Source of the DNA: Candidatus Ozemibacter sibiricus
GTDB taxonomy: Bacteria; Muiribacteriota; Ozemobacteria; Ozemobacterales; Ozemobacteraceae
Direction of reading: 5' to 3'
NCBI GenBank assembly: GCA_003327425.1
Contig: QOQW01000001.1
Span: 248,001 to 312,000, forward strand
DNA: 64,000 nucleotides
Part shown: piece by piece, positions 16,266-24,090 of the stretch
Numbering within the stretch: the first letter of the stretch is position 1
Layout of the letters: the number at the start of each line of letters is the position of its first letter
Translations under genes and position numbers: made by a program
Notes under the pieces: generated by a model
Told to the model about the DNA's origin: nothing
Seen by the model: only the letters and a program-made list of their open reading frames with translations
The model's database searches: none

Positions 16266-17473
16266 ACGTCGGGGAAGTCGAAGGTCCAGGCGGAGACGTA
16301 GGGATCGACCCGCGTGAAGGCGATCTCGGCCTGGAAGGCGATGAACTCGTCGAGGGGGCGGGCGCGCCCGGCCGGCAGCAAAATGGCGTGCAGGGCGGCG
16401 TCTTCCCCTTCGATGACCAGATGGTCGCCGGGCGGGCACTGGAAGAGTTCGCACAGCCGGTGCTCGGGCAGACGCGGCAGCAGACGGCGGCCGGCCGGCA
16501 GGAAGACCCGGCCTTCGAGCCGCTGGTAGGCAGGGAAGGCATCGGAGAAGATGGTGGCGAGGCCGCGATCGGCCTGGGCGCTGACGGCCAGGACCCAGAT
16601 CTCGCCCTGGCGGGTGAACCAGGCCGAGAAGCCATGGAAATGGCGGCTGGCCTCGTTGGCGAGGATGGCTTGCAGACGGGCGGGGTCGGCGACCCGCCAC
16701 AGCTCGTGGGGGGCCGGCGCGTCGGTCTGACGCAGTCGCGGCACGATGGTGAGGCGGCCGGTCTCGTTGATCTGGGGCTGGTCGGGGGCGGGGCAGGCGA
16801 CCTCGATGATGGTCGAGGCGTGCTGCCACTGGGGCCGGAAGCTGAGCAGGCCGCCGTCGCCCTGGATCAGCAGGTGGGTGTTCTCGGGCAGTTTGAGCTG
16901 GCTCAGTCGCAGCCCGTTGCGGGGATCGGACAGCACCCAGCCGGCTTCGACGTAGAAGCCCGGCTGGCCCTCGACCTGGTTGAACTGCCGCCAGGTGCCG
17001 TCCTGCGGCAGCCGATCGAGCACCCAGCGCGACGGGCGGTCGATGCGGATGGCGTAGATGGGCGGATCGAAGCGGTAGCAGGCGAATTCGAGGTGTCCTT
17101 GCTGGATCAGGAAATGCTGCCGGACCGTTTCGAAGAGGATGGCCTGTTCGCCGGTCACCAGGATGATCTCGTCGCCGAGGCGGCCGTCGGGGGCCGGGCG
17201 CAGGATGAAGGTGCGCAGCACTTTGACCCAGTTGACCGGCTTCAAGTCGGCGGGCGGGGGCGGCGGTTCGGCGACCTGCGCCGCCAGCTGGTCGAGCCCG
17301 CGCGCCTGGAACAGGCTGAAGGCGGCGGGATCGGCCAGACTGCTGGTCTTGACCTGGAACCACAGGTGCCAGGGCGGCTCGGGCTCCTGGCGGAATTCTC
17401 CCTCGAGCTGGCCGAGTTCGATGAGGTACCGCATGGCGAACATCTCGGCGAGACTGGCCAGACGCAGCAGCAT
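16250..17473 (-). CDS. unknown beta-rich protein, second gene of the FtsH/MoxR/vWA operon
   Basis: The 407-residue soluble protein begins with a short helical region, has a proline run near residue 70, then continues as alternating beta segments. WVKVLRTFILRPAPDGRLGDEIILVTG and RVFLPAGRRLLPRLPEHRLCELF are typical. I recognise no enzyme motif. The ATG at 17473 lies 7 bases after the FtsH stop, with GGAGG upstream. The gene ends in a nine-A run and a TGA overlapping the next ATG. Proteins of this kind next to FtsH/vWA/MoxR genes have been treated in the literature as uncharacterised ternary-system domains, and I cannot say which. A role as substrate-recognition or sensor subunit for the protease is a guess from position. 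Confidence 0.75.
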   Translation of the reverse strand: MLLRLASLAEMFAMRYLIELGQLEGEFRQEPEPPWHLWFQVKTSSLADPAAFSLFQARGLDQLAAQVAEPPPPPADLKPVNWVKVLRTFILRPAPDGRLGDEIILVTGEQAILFETVRQHFLIQQGHLEFACYRFDPPIYAIRIDRPSRWVLDRLPQDGTWRQFNQVEGQPGFYVEAGWVLSDPRNGLRLSQLKLPENTHLLIQGDGGLLSFRPQWQHASTIIEVACPAPDQPQINETGRLTIVPRLRQTDAPAPHELWRVADPARLQAILANEASRHFHGFSAWFTRQGEIWVLAVSAQADRGLATIFSDAFPAYQRLEGRVFLPAGRRLLPRLPEHRLCELFQCPPGDHLVIEGEDAALHAILLPAGRARPLDEFIAFQAEIAFTRVDPYVSAWTFDFPDVKKNA

Positions 17474-17480
17474 GGCGGAC

Positions 17481-19568
17481 TCAGCCTCCGGTGCTGGCGA
17501 AGAAGGCGGCGAGGTCGTCCTGGGTCAGGGTGCGCCGCTCGATGAGCAGCGAGGCCAGCCGTTCGAGCTGGGCCCGCTGGGCTTGCAGGTACTGGGTGGC
17601 CTGGGCGAGGCTTTCGCCCAGCAAAACGTCGATGCGCGCCGAAGCCGGGCCGAGGTGCAGGGCGCCGCGGGCCTCCTGGTCACCGAAGAAGCGGGGGGCG
17701 GTCTGCCCGCCCATCCCGTGGAGAGCGACCATGTCGGTGGCGATGCGGGTGGCGGTCTGCAGATCGGCCGACGCCCCGGTCGAGATCTCGCCGAAGACGA
17801 GCTTCTCGGCCGCGTAGCCGCCGAGGCAGATGGCGATCTCGCCGCGCAGCCGGGATTCGGTGAAGAAGGCATTGGGCCGCCGGGCCTTCGACTCGACCAG
17901 GCCGAGGGTGTTGCCGCCGCCTTCGATGGTGACCTTGCGGATCTCGTCGTGCCGGCCACAGTGGCGGTAGAGCAGGGCGTGGCCGCACTCATGGATGGCG
18001 ATCACTCGCTCTTCCTCGGGGGTGAGGGCGAGGTTGCCCTCGAGCTGCTTGAGCCAGACTTTCAGCGCCTCGCCGGTCAGCGCGGGCAGGCCGCGGTTGA
18101 GCAGGTGCCGCTTGAGATTGCGCACGAGGGCGTTGAGGTGGTCGCCGGTGTAGCGGGTGCCGGTGTCGGTCAGCCGGGAGGTCCAGCCGGCGAGCAGGTC
18201 GAGATCGGCCTCGCCGAGACCGGTGGCGAAGGTGGTGTTGTAGAGGGCGAGGATGGCGCGGCGGTCTTCCCATTCGGGGTAGGGGATCTCGATCTGGTAT
18301 TCGAAGCGCCCGGGCCGCAGGAAGGCCGGGTCGAGGCAGTCGAGGAAGTTGGTGGTGCCGATGACCAGCACGAGCTGTTCTTTGCGGAAGCCGTCCATCT
18401 CGGTGAGGAGCTGGTTGACCATCGAGTGGGCGGCCTGGGTGCCGCCGTCGCTCGTGTGGCCGGTGCGCTGGGCGGCGATCGAGTCGAGTTCGTCGAAGAC
18501 GATGACCGAGGGGGCGGTGGCGCGGGCCCGGGCGAACAGTCGACGGATGTTGGCTTCCCCTTCCCCCACCCATTTCGATTTGAGTTCGGGGCCGCTGACG
18601 ATGTAGATGGCGGCATTGAGGGCTTCGGCGATGCCCTTGGCGAAGAGGGTCTTGCCGGTGCCGGGCGGCCCGTAGAAGATCAGGCCCTTGGGGATGATCG
18701 CCTCGAGCTGGCGCACCTCCTGTTCGTCGGAGGTCTGGTTGGCGCGCTGCAGCAGGTTCAGAATGTTCTCGCGGATCTGCTGCTTGACCTGCGGGTAGCC
18801 GGCGATGTCGCGGTCGAGCTGGATGTGCGACAGGGCGGCGCCAGCGCAGGCCGTGTAGCCGCGCAGCTCCTGCAGGTAGTTGGGCAGCATGTCGGGGATC
18901 TTGGGGTCGAGATCGGCCTTGCGGGCGAAGATGCCCATGATCTCGCGGAACCGCACCGGATTGAGCCCCGAGACATACTTGTACAAAGTCATCAGATTGA
19001 TCGAGTCGGCCGCGGTGAACTTGCGCGCCTCCTCGGCGGTGATCAGTTTCGCCATCTTGCTGCGCGGCAGGCCGATCATCTCGGCGCGGGCGGGGAAGGC
19101 CTGGGCGATGAGGTCGGGAATGGGGAAGTCGGGGTCTTCGAAGGTGGCCAGCACCAGCAGCGGGTTCTCATGGATGATCGTCATGATCTCCTTGGCTTCT
19201 TGCGAGAGCCCGCCCATGGCGGTCGAGGTCAGGATGTCGAGGTACGACAGGAAGAAGACCTTGTTGGGCTCGGTGTTGTTGACCAGCGAGCGGAGCTGGT
19301 TGACCATGCCGGTGACCCGCGGCACCTGCTCGGTGCTGCCGGCGGGCGGGCGGCCGTCGATGAAGGCGACGCTCTTGCCATCGCTCGTCAACCGCTTCTT
19401 CAAGATGCCCTGCAGGTAGGGGATGATCTGCTTCTCGCACCGCACCATCGTCGAGACGCCCTCGCGCAGGCGCGACCAGACGAAGCGGATCGGCTCGAGG
19501 TAGCAGTTCTCGACCGCCTCGAACATGGTCAGCTTCCTGGGCAGATCGGCGAGTTTCACTTCCAGCAC
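17481..19568 (-). CDS. FtsH-like AAA+ zinc metalloprotease without membrane anchor, with degenerate N-terminal AAA-like domain
   Basis: The 695-residue protein has Walker A GPPGTGKT (300-307), Walker B VIVFDELD (355-362), sensor 1 VIGTTN and the second region of homology FLRPGRFE. An M41 peptidase domain follows, with zinc motif HECGH (526-530) and the third ligand D602 in SADLQTAT, so both activities look intact. FtsH's N-terminal membrane helices are missing; the enzyme should be soluble. Residues about 100-215 resemble a broken AAA core: a Walker-B-like FFLSYLDI, PLLVLATFED and a finger-like FPARAEMIGLPRS, with no P-loop. GTG at 19568 is the start, with GAGG upstream. It is the first gene of a nine-gene operon and probably its degradative output. 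Confidence 0.9.
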   Translation of the reverse strand: MLEVKLADLPRKLTMFEAVENCYLEPIRFVWSRLREGVSTMVRCEKQIIPYLQGILKKRLTSDGKSVAFIDGRPPAGSTEQVPRVTGMVNQLRSLVNNTEPNKVFFLSYLDILTSTAMGGLSQEAKEIMTIIHENPLLVLATFEDPDFPIPDLIAQAFPARAEMIGLPRSKMAKLITAEEARKFTAADSINLMTLYKYVSGLNPVRFREIMGIFARKADLDPKIPDMLPNYLQELRGYTACAGAALSHIQLDRDIAGYPQVKQQIRENILNLLQRANQTSDEQEVRQLEAIIPKGLIFYGPPGTGKTLFAKGIAEALNAAIYIVSGPELKSKWVGEGEANIRRLFARARATAPSVIVFDELDSIAAQRTGHTSDGGTQAAHSMVNQLLTEMDGFRKEQLVLVIGTTNFLDCLDPAFLRPGRFEYQIEIPYPEWEDRRAILALYNTTFATGLGEADLDLLAGWTSRLTDTGTRYTGDHLNALVRNLKRHLLNRGLPALTGEALKVWLKQLEGNLALTPEEERVIAIHECGHALLYRHCGRHDEIRKVTIEGGGNTLGLVESKARRPNAFFTESRLRGEIAICLGGYAAEKLVFGEISTGASADLQTATRIATDMVALHGMGGQTAPRFFGDQEARGALHLGPASARIDVLLGESLAQATQYLQAQRAQLERLASLLIERRTLTQDDLAAFFASTGG

Positions 19569-19591
19569 GGCGCAGAACCTCTTCGCTGGTC

Positions 19592-19600
19592 AGTATACCA
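19592..19600 (-). promoter_or_regulatory. possible extended -10 promoter of the nine-gene operon
   Basis: On the minus strand TGGTATACT gives an extended -10 (TGn plus TATACT, 5 of 6), 23 bases before the GTG start of the FtsH-like gene. No good -35 lies 16-18 bases further upstream, as is usual for extended -10 promoters. This places the transcription start very close to the gene, with a short leader. Confidence 0.45.
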
Positions 19601-19701
19601 CGGTCCTTCTGGCCGGTGCGAGAGGCCGGCGCGCCGTGGCGAGAACATCCCATCGCGGGGCGAAGCGCCGCGGGCGAGTGCCGGCGATGGCGGAAAGGAT
19701 T

Positions 19702-19730
19702 TTGCCGCGGGGCGCCATTTGTGGTAGAAC
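19702..19730 (+). promoter_or_regulatory. possible promoter of the receiver-kinase gene
   Basis: TTGCCG (19702-19707), 17 bases, then TAGAAC (19725-19730), each with 4 of 6 consensus matches. It lies 37 bases before the proposed AUC start and diverges from the promoter of the minus-strand operon about 100 bases away. Confidence 0.35.
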
Positions 19731-19753
19731 TGGACAGACGCGTCCCGAGCCCC

Positions 19754-19769
19754 GAGGAGGTGCGCCATC
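19754..19769 (+). promoter_or_regulatory. ribosome binding site and putative AUC start codon
   Basis: GAGGAGG (19754-19760) is followed after six bases by ATC (19767-19769) in the frame of the receiver domain. The in-frame stop upstream is TAG at 19725-19727. No ATG, GTG or TTG occurs in frame between it and the ATG at 19968, which would delete the phospho-acceptor aspartate. An AUC start is therefore the best reading, unless the base is an error. Confidence 0.5.
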
Positions 19770-21278
19770 GAACCGCCGTCGCCCGGCCTTCCCCCGATCG
19801 CCGAAGAACAGGAACGGATCCTGGTCATCGAAGACGACCCCGATTCAGGCAGTCTGCTGGTCGAGACCCTGAGCGTCGAGGGATATGCGGTCAGCCTGCT
19901 GGCTGACGGGGCGCAGGCCCTGGCCGCGGTCAATGACTACCGTCCCGATCTGATTCTGCTCGACATCATGATGCCGACCGTCGATGGCCTCGAATTGTGT
20001 CGGCAATTGCGCCTCCAGGAAGCGACGCGCACGGTGCCGGTCCTCTTCCTGACCGCCAAGGACGACCTGGCCGACAAGATCAAGGGGTTCCAGGCAGGGG
20101 GCGACGACTACATCACCAAGCCCTTCATCATCAGCGAGCTGCTGGCGCGGCTGCAGGCGCATCTGCGCATCCAGCGCCTGAAGCGCGAGCTGGCCCTGTC
20201 CGAGGAGCGCTACCGCCTGCTCATCGAGAATTCCCCCGATGGCATCCTCCTGCTATCGCCCCAGCTCGAACTGCTCTACCACAACAACCGTTTCATCGAG
20301 ATCCTGAAAGGGCAGACCCAGGAACCCCTGACCGGCCGGGTCCTGCAGACCCTGTTCCCGATCTCCGATCTGTTCTGCGAGATCTCCGCCATCGTCGAGC
20401 GCGTGAAGGCGGCCGGCGGGCCGGCCATGAAGGAGGCCCAGATCACGGCGAGCAACCATCGCACCGTCTACCTCGAGGTCCTGGGCATGCCCATCCGGAT
20501 CCGGCCCGATCAGGTGGCGATGTTCCAGGTCGTCTTCCGCGACATCACCCAGCGCAAACGCATGGAAGAAGCCCTGTTGCAGGCCGAGAAGATCAACGCC
20601 CTGGGCATCTTGACGGCCGGCATCGCGCATGAGATCAACAACCCGCTGACCGGCATCAGCAACGCCATCCAGATCCTGCAGCGCGGCAACGTGGCCCGCA
20701 AGCGGCAGGATGAATTGTTCGCCCTCGTGCTCGACCACATCGAGCGGATCGTGCGCATCGTCAAGGATCTGCGCACCTTCTCGCAACCCCATGAATCGAC
20801 GCCGGCCCTGTTCTCGGCCAACGAGGCGGTGGCCGAGATGGTCAGCCTGGCCCGCTACCAGGTGGGGCGGGCCAAGATCGATCTCGAAACCCGACCGTCG
20901 CCCGAGCCGTTGTTCCTGTTCGGCGATCGCCACCAGTTCCAGCAGGTCATCCTGAACCTCGTGGTCAACGCCATCCAGGCCATCAAAGAGACCGGGAAGG
21001 TGACGGTCAGCCTGCAACGGCAGGGCGGCAACGTCCTGATCACCGTCGAAGACACCGGGATGGGCATTCCGGCCAACCAGATGACCCGGATCTTCGACCC
21101 CTTCTTCACGACCAAACGCGACTGGAAGGGCACCGGCCTGGGGCTGGCCGTGGCCTACCGCATCGTGCAACTGTTCAAGGGCACGCTGACCGTGCAGAGC
21201 ACGGTCGGGGTGGGCAGCCGGTTCATGGTCACCCTTCCTCTGCATCCGCCGCCGCCCGGCGGTCAGGGCTCCACCTAG
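19767..21278 (+). CDS. hybrid receiver-PAS-histidine kinase
   Basis: Read from the proposed AUC start the product has 503 residues. An N-terminal response-regulator receiver domain has the acidic pocket IEDDPD, phospho-acceptor D66 in LLDIMMP, FLTAKDD and the conserved lysine in TKPF. A PAS domain follows at about 140-270, then a HisKA box with H288 in AHEINNP, then an HATPase_c domain with N box QVILNLVVNAIQA, DTGMGIP and GTGLGLA. All key residues are present. It lacks membrane segments, so it acts in the cytosol, probably phosphorylated on its receiver by another kinase. It stands divergent from the FtsH operon and may control or sense it; that link is positional only. Its 3' end overlaps the convergent glycosyltransferase gene by 50 bases. 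Confidence 0.88.
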   Translation: MEPPSPGLPPIAEEQERILVIEDDPDSGSLLVETLSVEGYAVSLLADGAQALAAVNDYRPDLILLDIMMPTVDGLELCRQLRLQEATRTVPVLFLTAKDDLADKIKGFQAGGDDYITKPFIISELLARLQAHLRIQRLKRELALSEERYRLLIENSPDGILLLSPQLELLYHNNRFIEILKGQTQEPLTGRVLQTLFPISDLFCEISAIVERVKAAGGPAMKEAQITASNHRTVYLEVLGMPIRIRPDQVAMFQVVFRDITQRKRMEEALLQAEKINALGILTAGIAHEINNPLTGISNAIQILQRGNVARKRQDELFALVLDHIERIVRIVKDLRTFSQPHESTPALFSANEAVAEMVSLARYQVGRAKIDLETRPSPEPLFLFGDRHQFQQVILNLVVNAIQAIKETGKVTVSLQRQGGNVLITVEDTGMGIPANQMTRIFDPFFTTKRDWKGTGLGLAVAYRIVQLFKGTLTVQSTVGVGSRFMVTLPLHPPPPGGQGST

Positions 21279-22917
21279 GGCGGGGAACGCTCGCCAGGCG
21301 ATCGGCCAGGCCGCGGCTGGCTTCCCGCCAGTCGGCGAAGGTCTTCTGGGCCAGCCGTCGGGCCTCGCGGCCCTTGGCGCGGGTGGCGGCGCGGTCGGTG
21401 AACGCCTCGCGCAGGCAGCGGCGCAGGGCGCCGAGGTCGGGTTCTTCCAGCTCGCTCGGCGGGGAACCGGCGAACAGGAAGCCGGCGGGGGCGCTGAACG
21501 GCACGGTGGGAACGAGGAACCCGCTGCGTTCGTCGAGACCGACCAGAGATTGCAGCGGCGCGGGGCCGATGACGGGGCAGCCGCAGGCCATGGCTTCCCG
21601 CACCGTGAGCGCCGTATGGAAGGACCGATGGGCGCACACGTACGCGTCGGCGCGGGCCAGGAGGGCGGCCAGCATCTCGTCGGCGATGGGGTCGTCGACG
21701 ACCAGGACGCGCGCCAGCAGGCGGTTGAGGGCGCCCAGCCGCTGGGCCAGGTCGGGGATCTCGTAGGAGAACCGCTTGCGGGGCTTGGCCGGGTGGGCCA
21801 GCTTGACGATGAGCAGGACGGGCTCGGCCGCTTTGAACTCCTCGAGATAGGCACGGAGCAGGAGATCGAGTCCTTTGCGCTGCAGGGGGCTGGTCACCGT
21901 GACGAAGATGAAGCCGTCTTCTTCGGCGAGAAAGTCGGCCGGGGCCGCTTTGTCGTGGAAGACCCGGGCATTGACGCCGACCGGCGCGAGGGCGAGCTTC
22001 TCGGCGGGGATGCCTCCGGCGATGGCGCGGTCGCGATGCTGCTCGGTGGGCAGGAACACCAATTCGGGGAGGCGCAGGGCGGCCAGCTCGGGCGCGGTGG
22101 GGTGGAACGGATCGAACGTGGTCAGGGCCCAGTAGATGCCGCGATCGACATCGGGCGGCAGGGCGGCGGCGGGGCCGCAGACGAGACGGACGCGGCCGGT
22201 CGGCGGGCGCCGGGCCACCCTGGCCACCAGGGGCGGCAACGGCAGATCGGGGCAGTGACCGTAGGCCGTGGCCGCCTGGATGGCGGTGGGGAACTCCAGG
22301 CCGCGGGCGCCCAGGATCAGCTCGCGCAGGCTGCGGCCGGCCCAGGTGGTGGCGGACGGGTCGCCCACGAAACAGCAACGGGCGAGGGGCGACGGTCCTT
22401 CTTCAGGATCTGGTTCGCCCTCGGGGCCGTTGGTCTCGTGCCCCGTCGCGAACTCGCCGGCGCCGGCTCCGTATGGTCGCCGCCGGCGCGCGTGGCGAGC
22501 ATAGGAGCGGGGGCGGGGGCGATCCCCGGCATCCGCGTCGCCGTGGTCATGCCCCGTCCAGTCCTGATCGGCAGCAGCCTCGTCGCGGCGACGCTCTTCA
22601 AGGTCGAAGGGGGAAAGAGAGGGGGGGCGAGCCGCGTGGTGGCGACGGGCTGAGGGCCGCTGGCGGGGGGGGCGAGCGTCGCCCTCCCGCTGGAATTCGC
22701 GGGCCGAACGAGGGTGGCGGGCGGGCGCGCCTCGGCGCGGCGGACGGTTCTCGATGTCCGCGGCCCGGCGGCGCGGTCGACGTTCGGCGTCTCGCGGCTC
22801 GCGGCGTGGCGGTCGGTCGGCGGTCGCGCGGGGCCGCGGCAGGCGTGACTCGACCTGCCGGGTCGGACGGGGGGCGGGGCGGGGAGCGGAACGTGGGGTG
22901 GGGCGAGAGCGGTCCAT
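21229..22917 (-). CDS. GT-B glycosyltransferase (family 4-like) with Arg-rich N-terminal extension
   Basis: Of the 562 residues, the first 150 or so are extremely Arg/Pro-rich and probably disordered. The rest has the GT-B layout of family 1/4 transferases. A Rossmann-like N-terminal lobe is followed by the C-terminal lobe with FVTVTSPLQRKGLDLLLRAY and the acceptor/donor motif REAMACGCPVIGP containing the usual glutamate. It should transfer a sugar from a nucleotide donor; the acceptor is unknown. The ATG at 22917 follows the PHP gene stop by four bases, so the pair is probably co-transcribed. The basic tail could bind nucleic acid or phospholipid, or may simply reflect drift in GC-rich DNA. 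Its end overlaps the convergent kinase gene. Confidence 0.8.
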   Translation of the reverse strand: MDRSRPTPRSAPRPAPRPTRQVESRLPRPRATADRPPRREPRDAERRPRRRAADIENRPPRRGAPARHPRSAREFQREGDARPPRQRPSARRHHAARPPSLSPFDLEERRRDEAAADQDWTGHDHGDADAGDRPRPRSYARHARRRRPYGAGAGEFATGHETNGPEGEPDPEEGPSPLARCCFVGDPSATTWAGRSLRELILGARGLEFPTAIQAATAYGHCPDLPLPPLVARVARRPPTGRVRLVCGPAAALPPDVDRGIYWALTTFDPFHPTAPELAALRLPELVFLPTEQHRDRAIAGGIPAEKLALAPVGVNARVFHDKAAPADFLAEEDGFIFVTVTSPLQRKGLDLLLRAYLEEFKAAEPVLLIVKLAHPAKPRKRFSYEIPDLAQRLGALNRLLARVLVVDDPIADEMLAALLARADAYVCAHRSFHTALTVREAMACGCPVIGPAPLQSLVGLDERSGFLVPTVPFSAPAGFLFAGSPPSELEEPDLGALRRCLREAFTDRAATRAKGREARRLAQKTFADWREASRGLADRLASVPRPRWSPDRRAAADAEEG

Positions 22918-22921
22918 GCGG

Positions 22922-23791
22922 TCAGTTCCTTTGTCGGTCGAGCCGCCGCTGGGCGGCCCGGCGTTCCAGATCGCGGAAGTGTTCTTCGGCGACGCCGAAC
23001 AAGCCGAAGCGGTTGGCGTGTTTGCCATACTCGCCATGGTAATCGCTTCCTCCTCCGCAGCCGAATCCGTGGTCGCGGGCGAAGCGGGTGAAGAAGTCGA
23101 TCTGTTGGGGCGTGTGTTCGCAGTAGAAGACCTCGATGCCATCCCAGGGGAGGTCTTCGACCCGACTCCAGAGGTCCTTCCAGTGGGGGAGGAAGCCGGG
23201 ATGGGCGATGAGGGCGACGCCCCCCGCCTGGTGGATGGCGGCCACTCCATCGATCGGCAGGACGTGCTCCTTGGGCACGTAGGCCGGCTTGCCGCGGGCG
23301 AGGTAGCGCGTGAAGGCTTCCTGGAATTCCTGGACGTGGCCCTGGGCGTGCAGGAAGCGCGCGACGTGCGGGCGTCCGAGGACGCGGTCGGTCTGGGCCT
23401 CGAATTCCAGGCGCAAGGGGGCGACATCGATCTGCAGCGCTTCCAGCCGGTCGAGGATGCGCAGCGCCCGCACATGCCGCGAGCGGCGCTGGCGATCGAG
23501 GAGATCGACCAGGGCCGGCGCGGTCGGATCGACGAACAGGCCGAGCACATGCAGCGAGACATCGCTGTCCGGCCAGCCGCAAGACAGCTCGATGCCGGGA
23601 ATCAAGGGCAGGCCGAGCTCCTGGCTGGCGGCCAGGCCTTCGGCCACCCCGCGCAGGGTGTCATGATCGGTCAGGCCCAGGGCGGACAGGCCGGCTTCCT
23701 TGGCCCGGACCAGCAGTTCGCGGGGGGAGAGGAGGCCATCGGAGGCGGTGCTGTGGACGTGAAGATCGGCGAAGATGCGTTGATCGGCCAT
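22922..23791 (-). CDS. PHP-domain phosphoesterase (YciV/RNase AM-like)
   Basis: The 289-residue protein has PHP-family metal motifs in order: DLHVHSTASDG (D9, H11, H13), LTDHDTLRG, GIELSC, ALIAHPG and the final GGSDYHGEYG. Relatives hydrolyse 3',5'-nucleoside bisphosphate or trim 5' ends of RNA; some act on other phosphoesters. The ATG at 23791 is chosen because the family begins with (M)xxxDLHxHS and the longer frame is low-complexity. It precedes the glycosyltransferase by 4 bases. The region upstream (23792-24016, toward the divergent secreted-protein gene) is GC-rich, and I find no clear promoter for this strand. Confidence 0.88.
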   Translation of the reverse strand: MADQRIFADLHVHSTASDGLLSPRELLVRAKEAGLSALGLTDHDTLRGVAEGLAASQELGLPLIPGIELSCGWPDSDVSLHVLGLFVDPTAPALVDLLDRQRRSRHVRALRILDRLEALQIDVAPLRLEFEAQTDRVLGRPHVARFLHAQGHVQEFQEAFTRYLARGKPAYVPKEHVLPIDGVAAIHQAGGVALIAHPGFLPHWKDLWSRVEDLPWDGIEVFYCEHTPQQIDFFTRFARDHGFGCGGGSDYHGEYGKHANRFGLFGVAEEHFRDLERRAAQRRLDRQRN

Positions 23792-24016
23792 TCTTCCATG
23801 ATAGCCCAACCAGCGGGGTCCGTCCAGACATCTGGTTGCCTTTCCCGAAGGCTGGGGGCCGTCAGAGCAGGAGGCTGGGCGTGCTGGGCCCGGGACCATC
23901 CGGCCCGGAGCCAGTGGGGGCTGGGTGGCTCCGCCGCCGGGGAACCCGCGGCGACCACACCCTCGCCACCGGTTGCAGGTCGCGGCTGGCGCCTGCCGCT
24001 GGGGTAGGGTCGGACT

Positions 24017-24046
24017 TTGACTTCCCGTGCGGCCTTCGGCTATACT
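24017..24046 (+). promoter_or_regulatory. strong sigma70-type promoter
   Basis: TTGACT (24017-24022), an 18-base spacer and TATACT (24041-24046) each match consensus at 5 of 6 positions. The start of transcription would be near 24053, giving a leader of about 38 bases to the TTG start of the secreted-protein gene. Confidence 0.7.
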
Positions 24047-24090
24047 CGGGCCAGCTCATACCCGGGCTGCGGCCCGGCCAGGAGGTTCCC

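Noticed and set aside
16254-17363. The upstream part of the minus-strand frame that continues into the 624-residue gene, read as an independent N-terminal coding region
   Set aside because: In that frame it is Arg/Pro/Ala-rich and has no start signal, while the overlapping 407-residue gene has normal composition. It matters only as the open frame for a possible -1 shift at the A9 tract.
9536-19568. Recent horizontal transfer of the AAA+ operon
   Set aside because: Base composition and codon style look the same as the flanking genes, and no mobile element or tRNA borders it. Old transfer cannot be excluded.
17139-19727. An 862-residue plus-strand frame opposite the FtsH-like gene
   Set aside because: Antisense to an intact protease with all motifs; composition is shadow-like (Glu/Gly/Asp/Leu runs).
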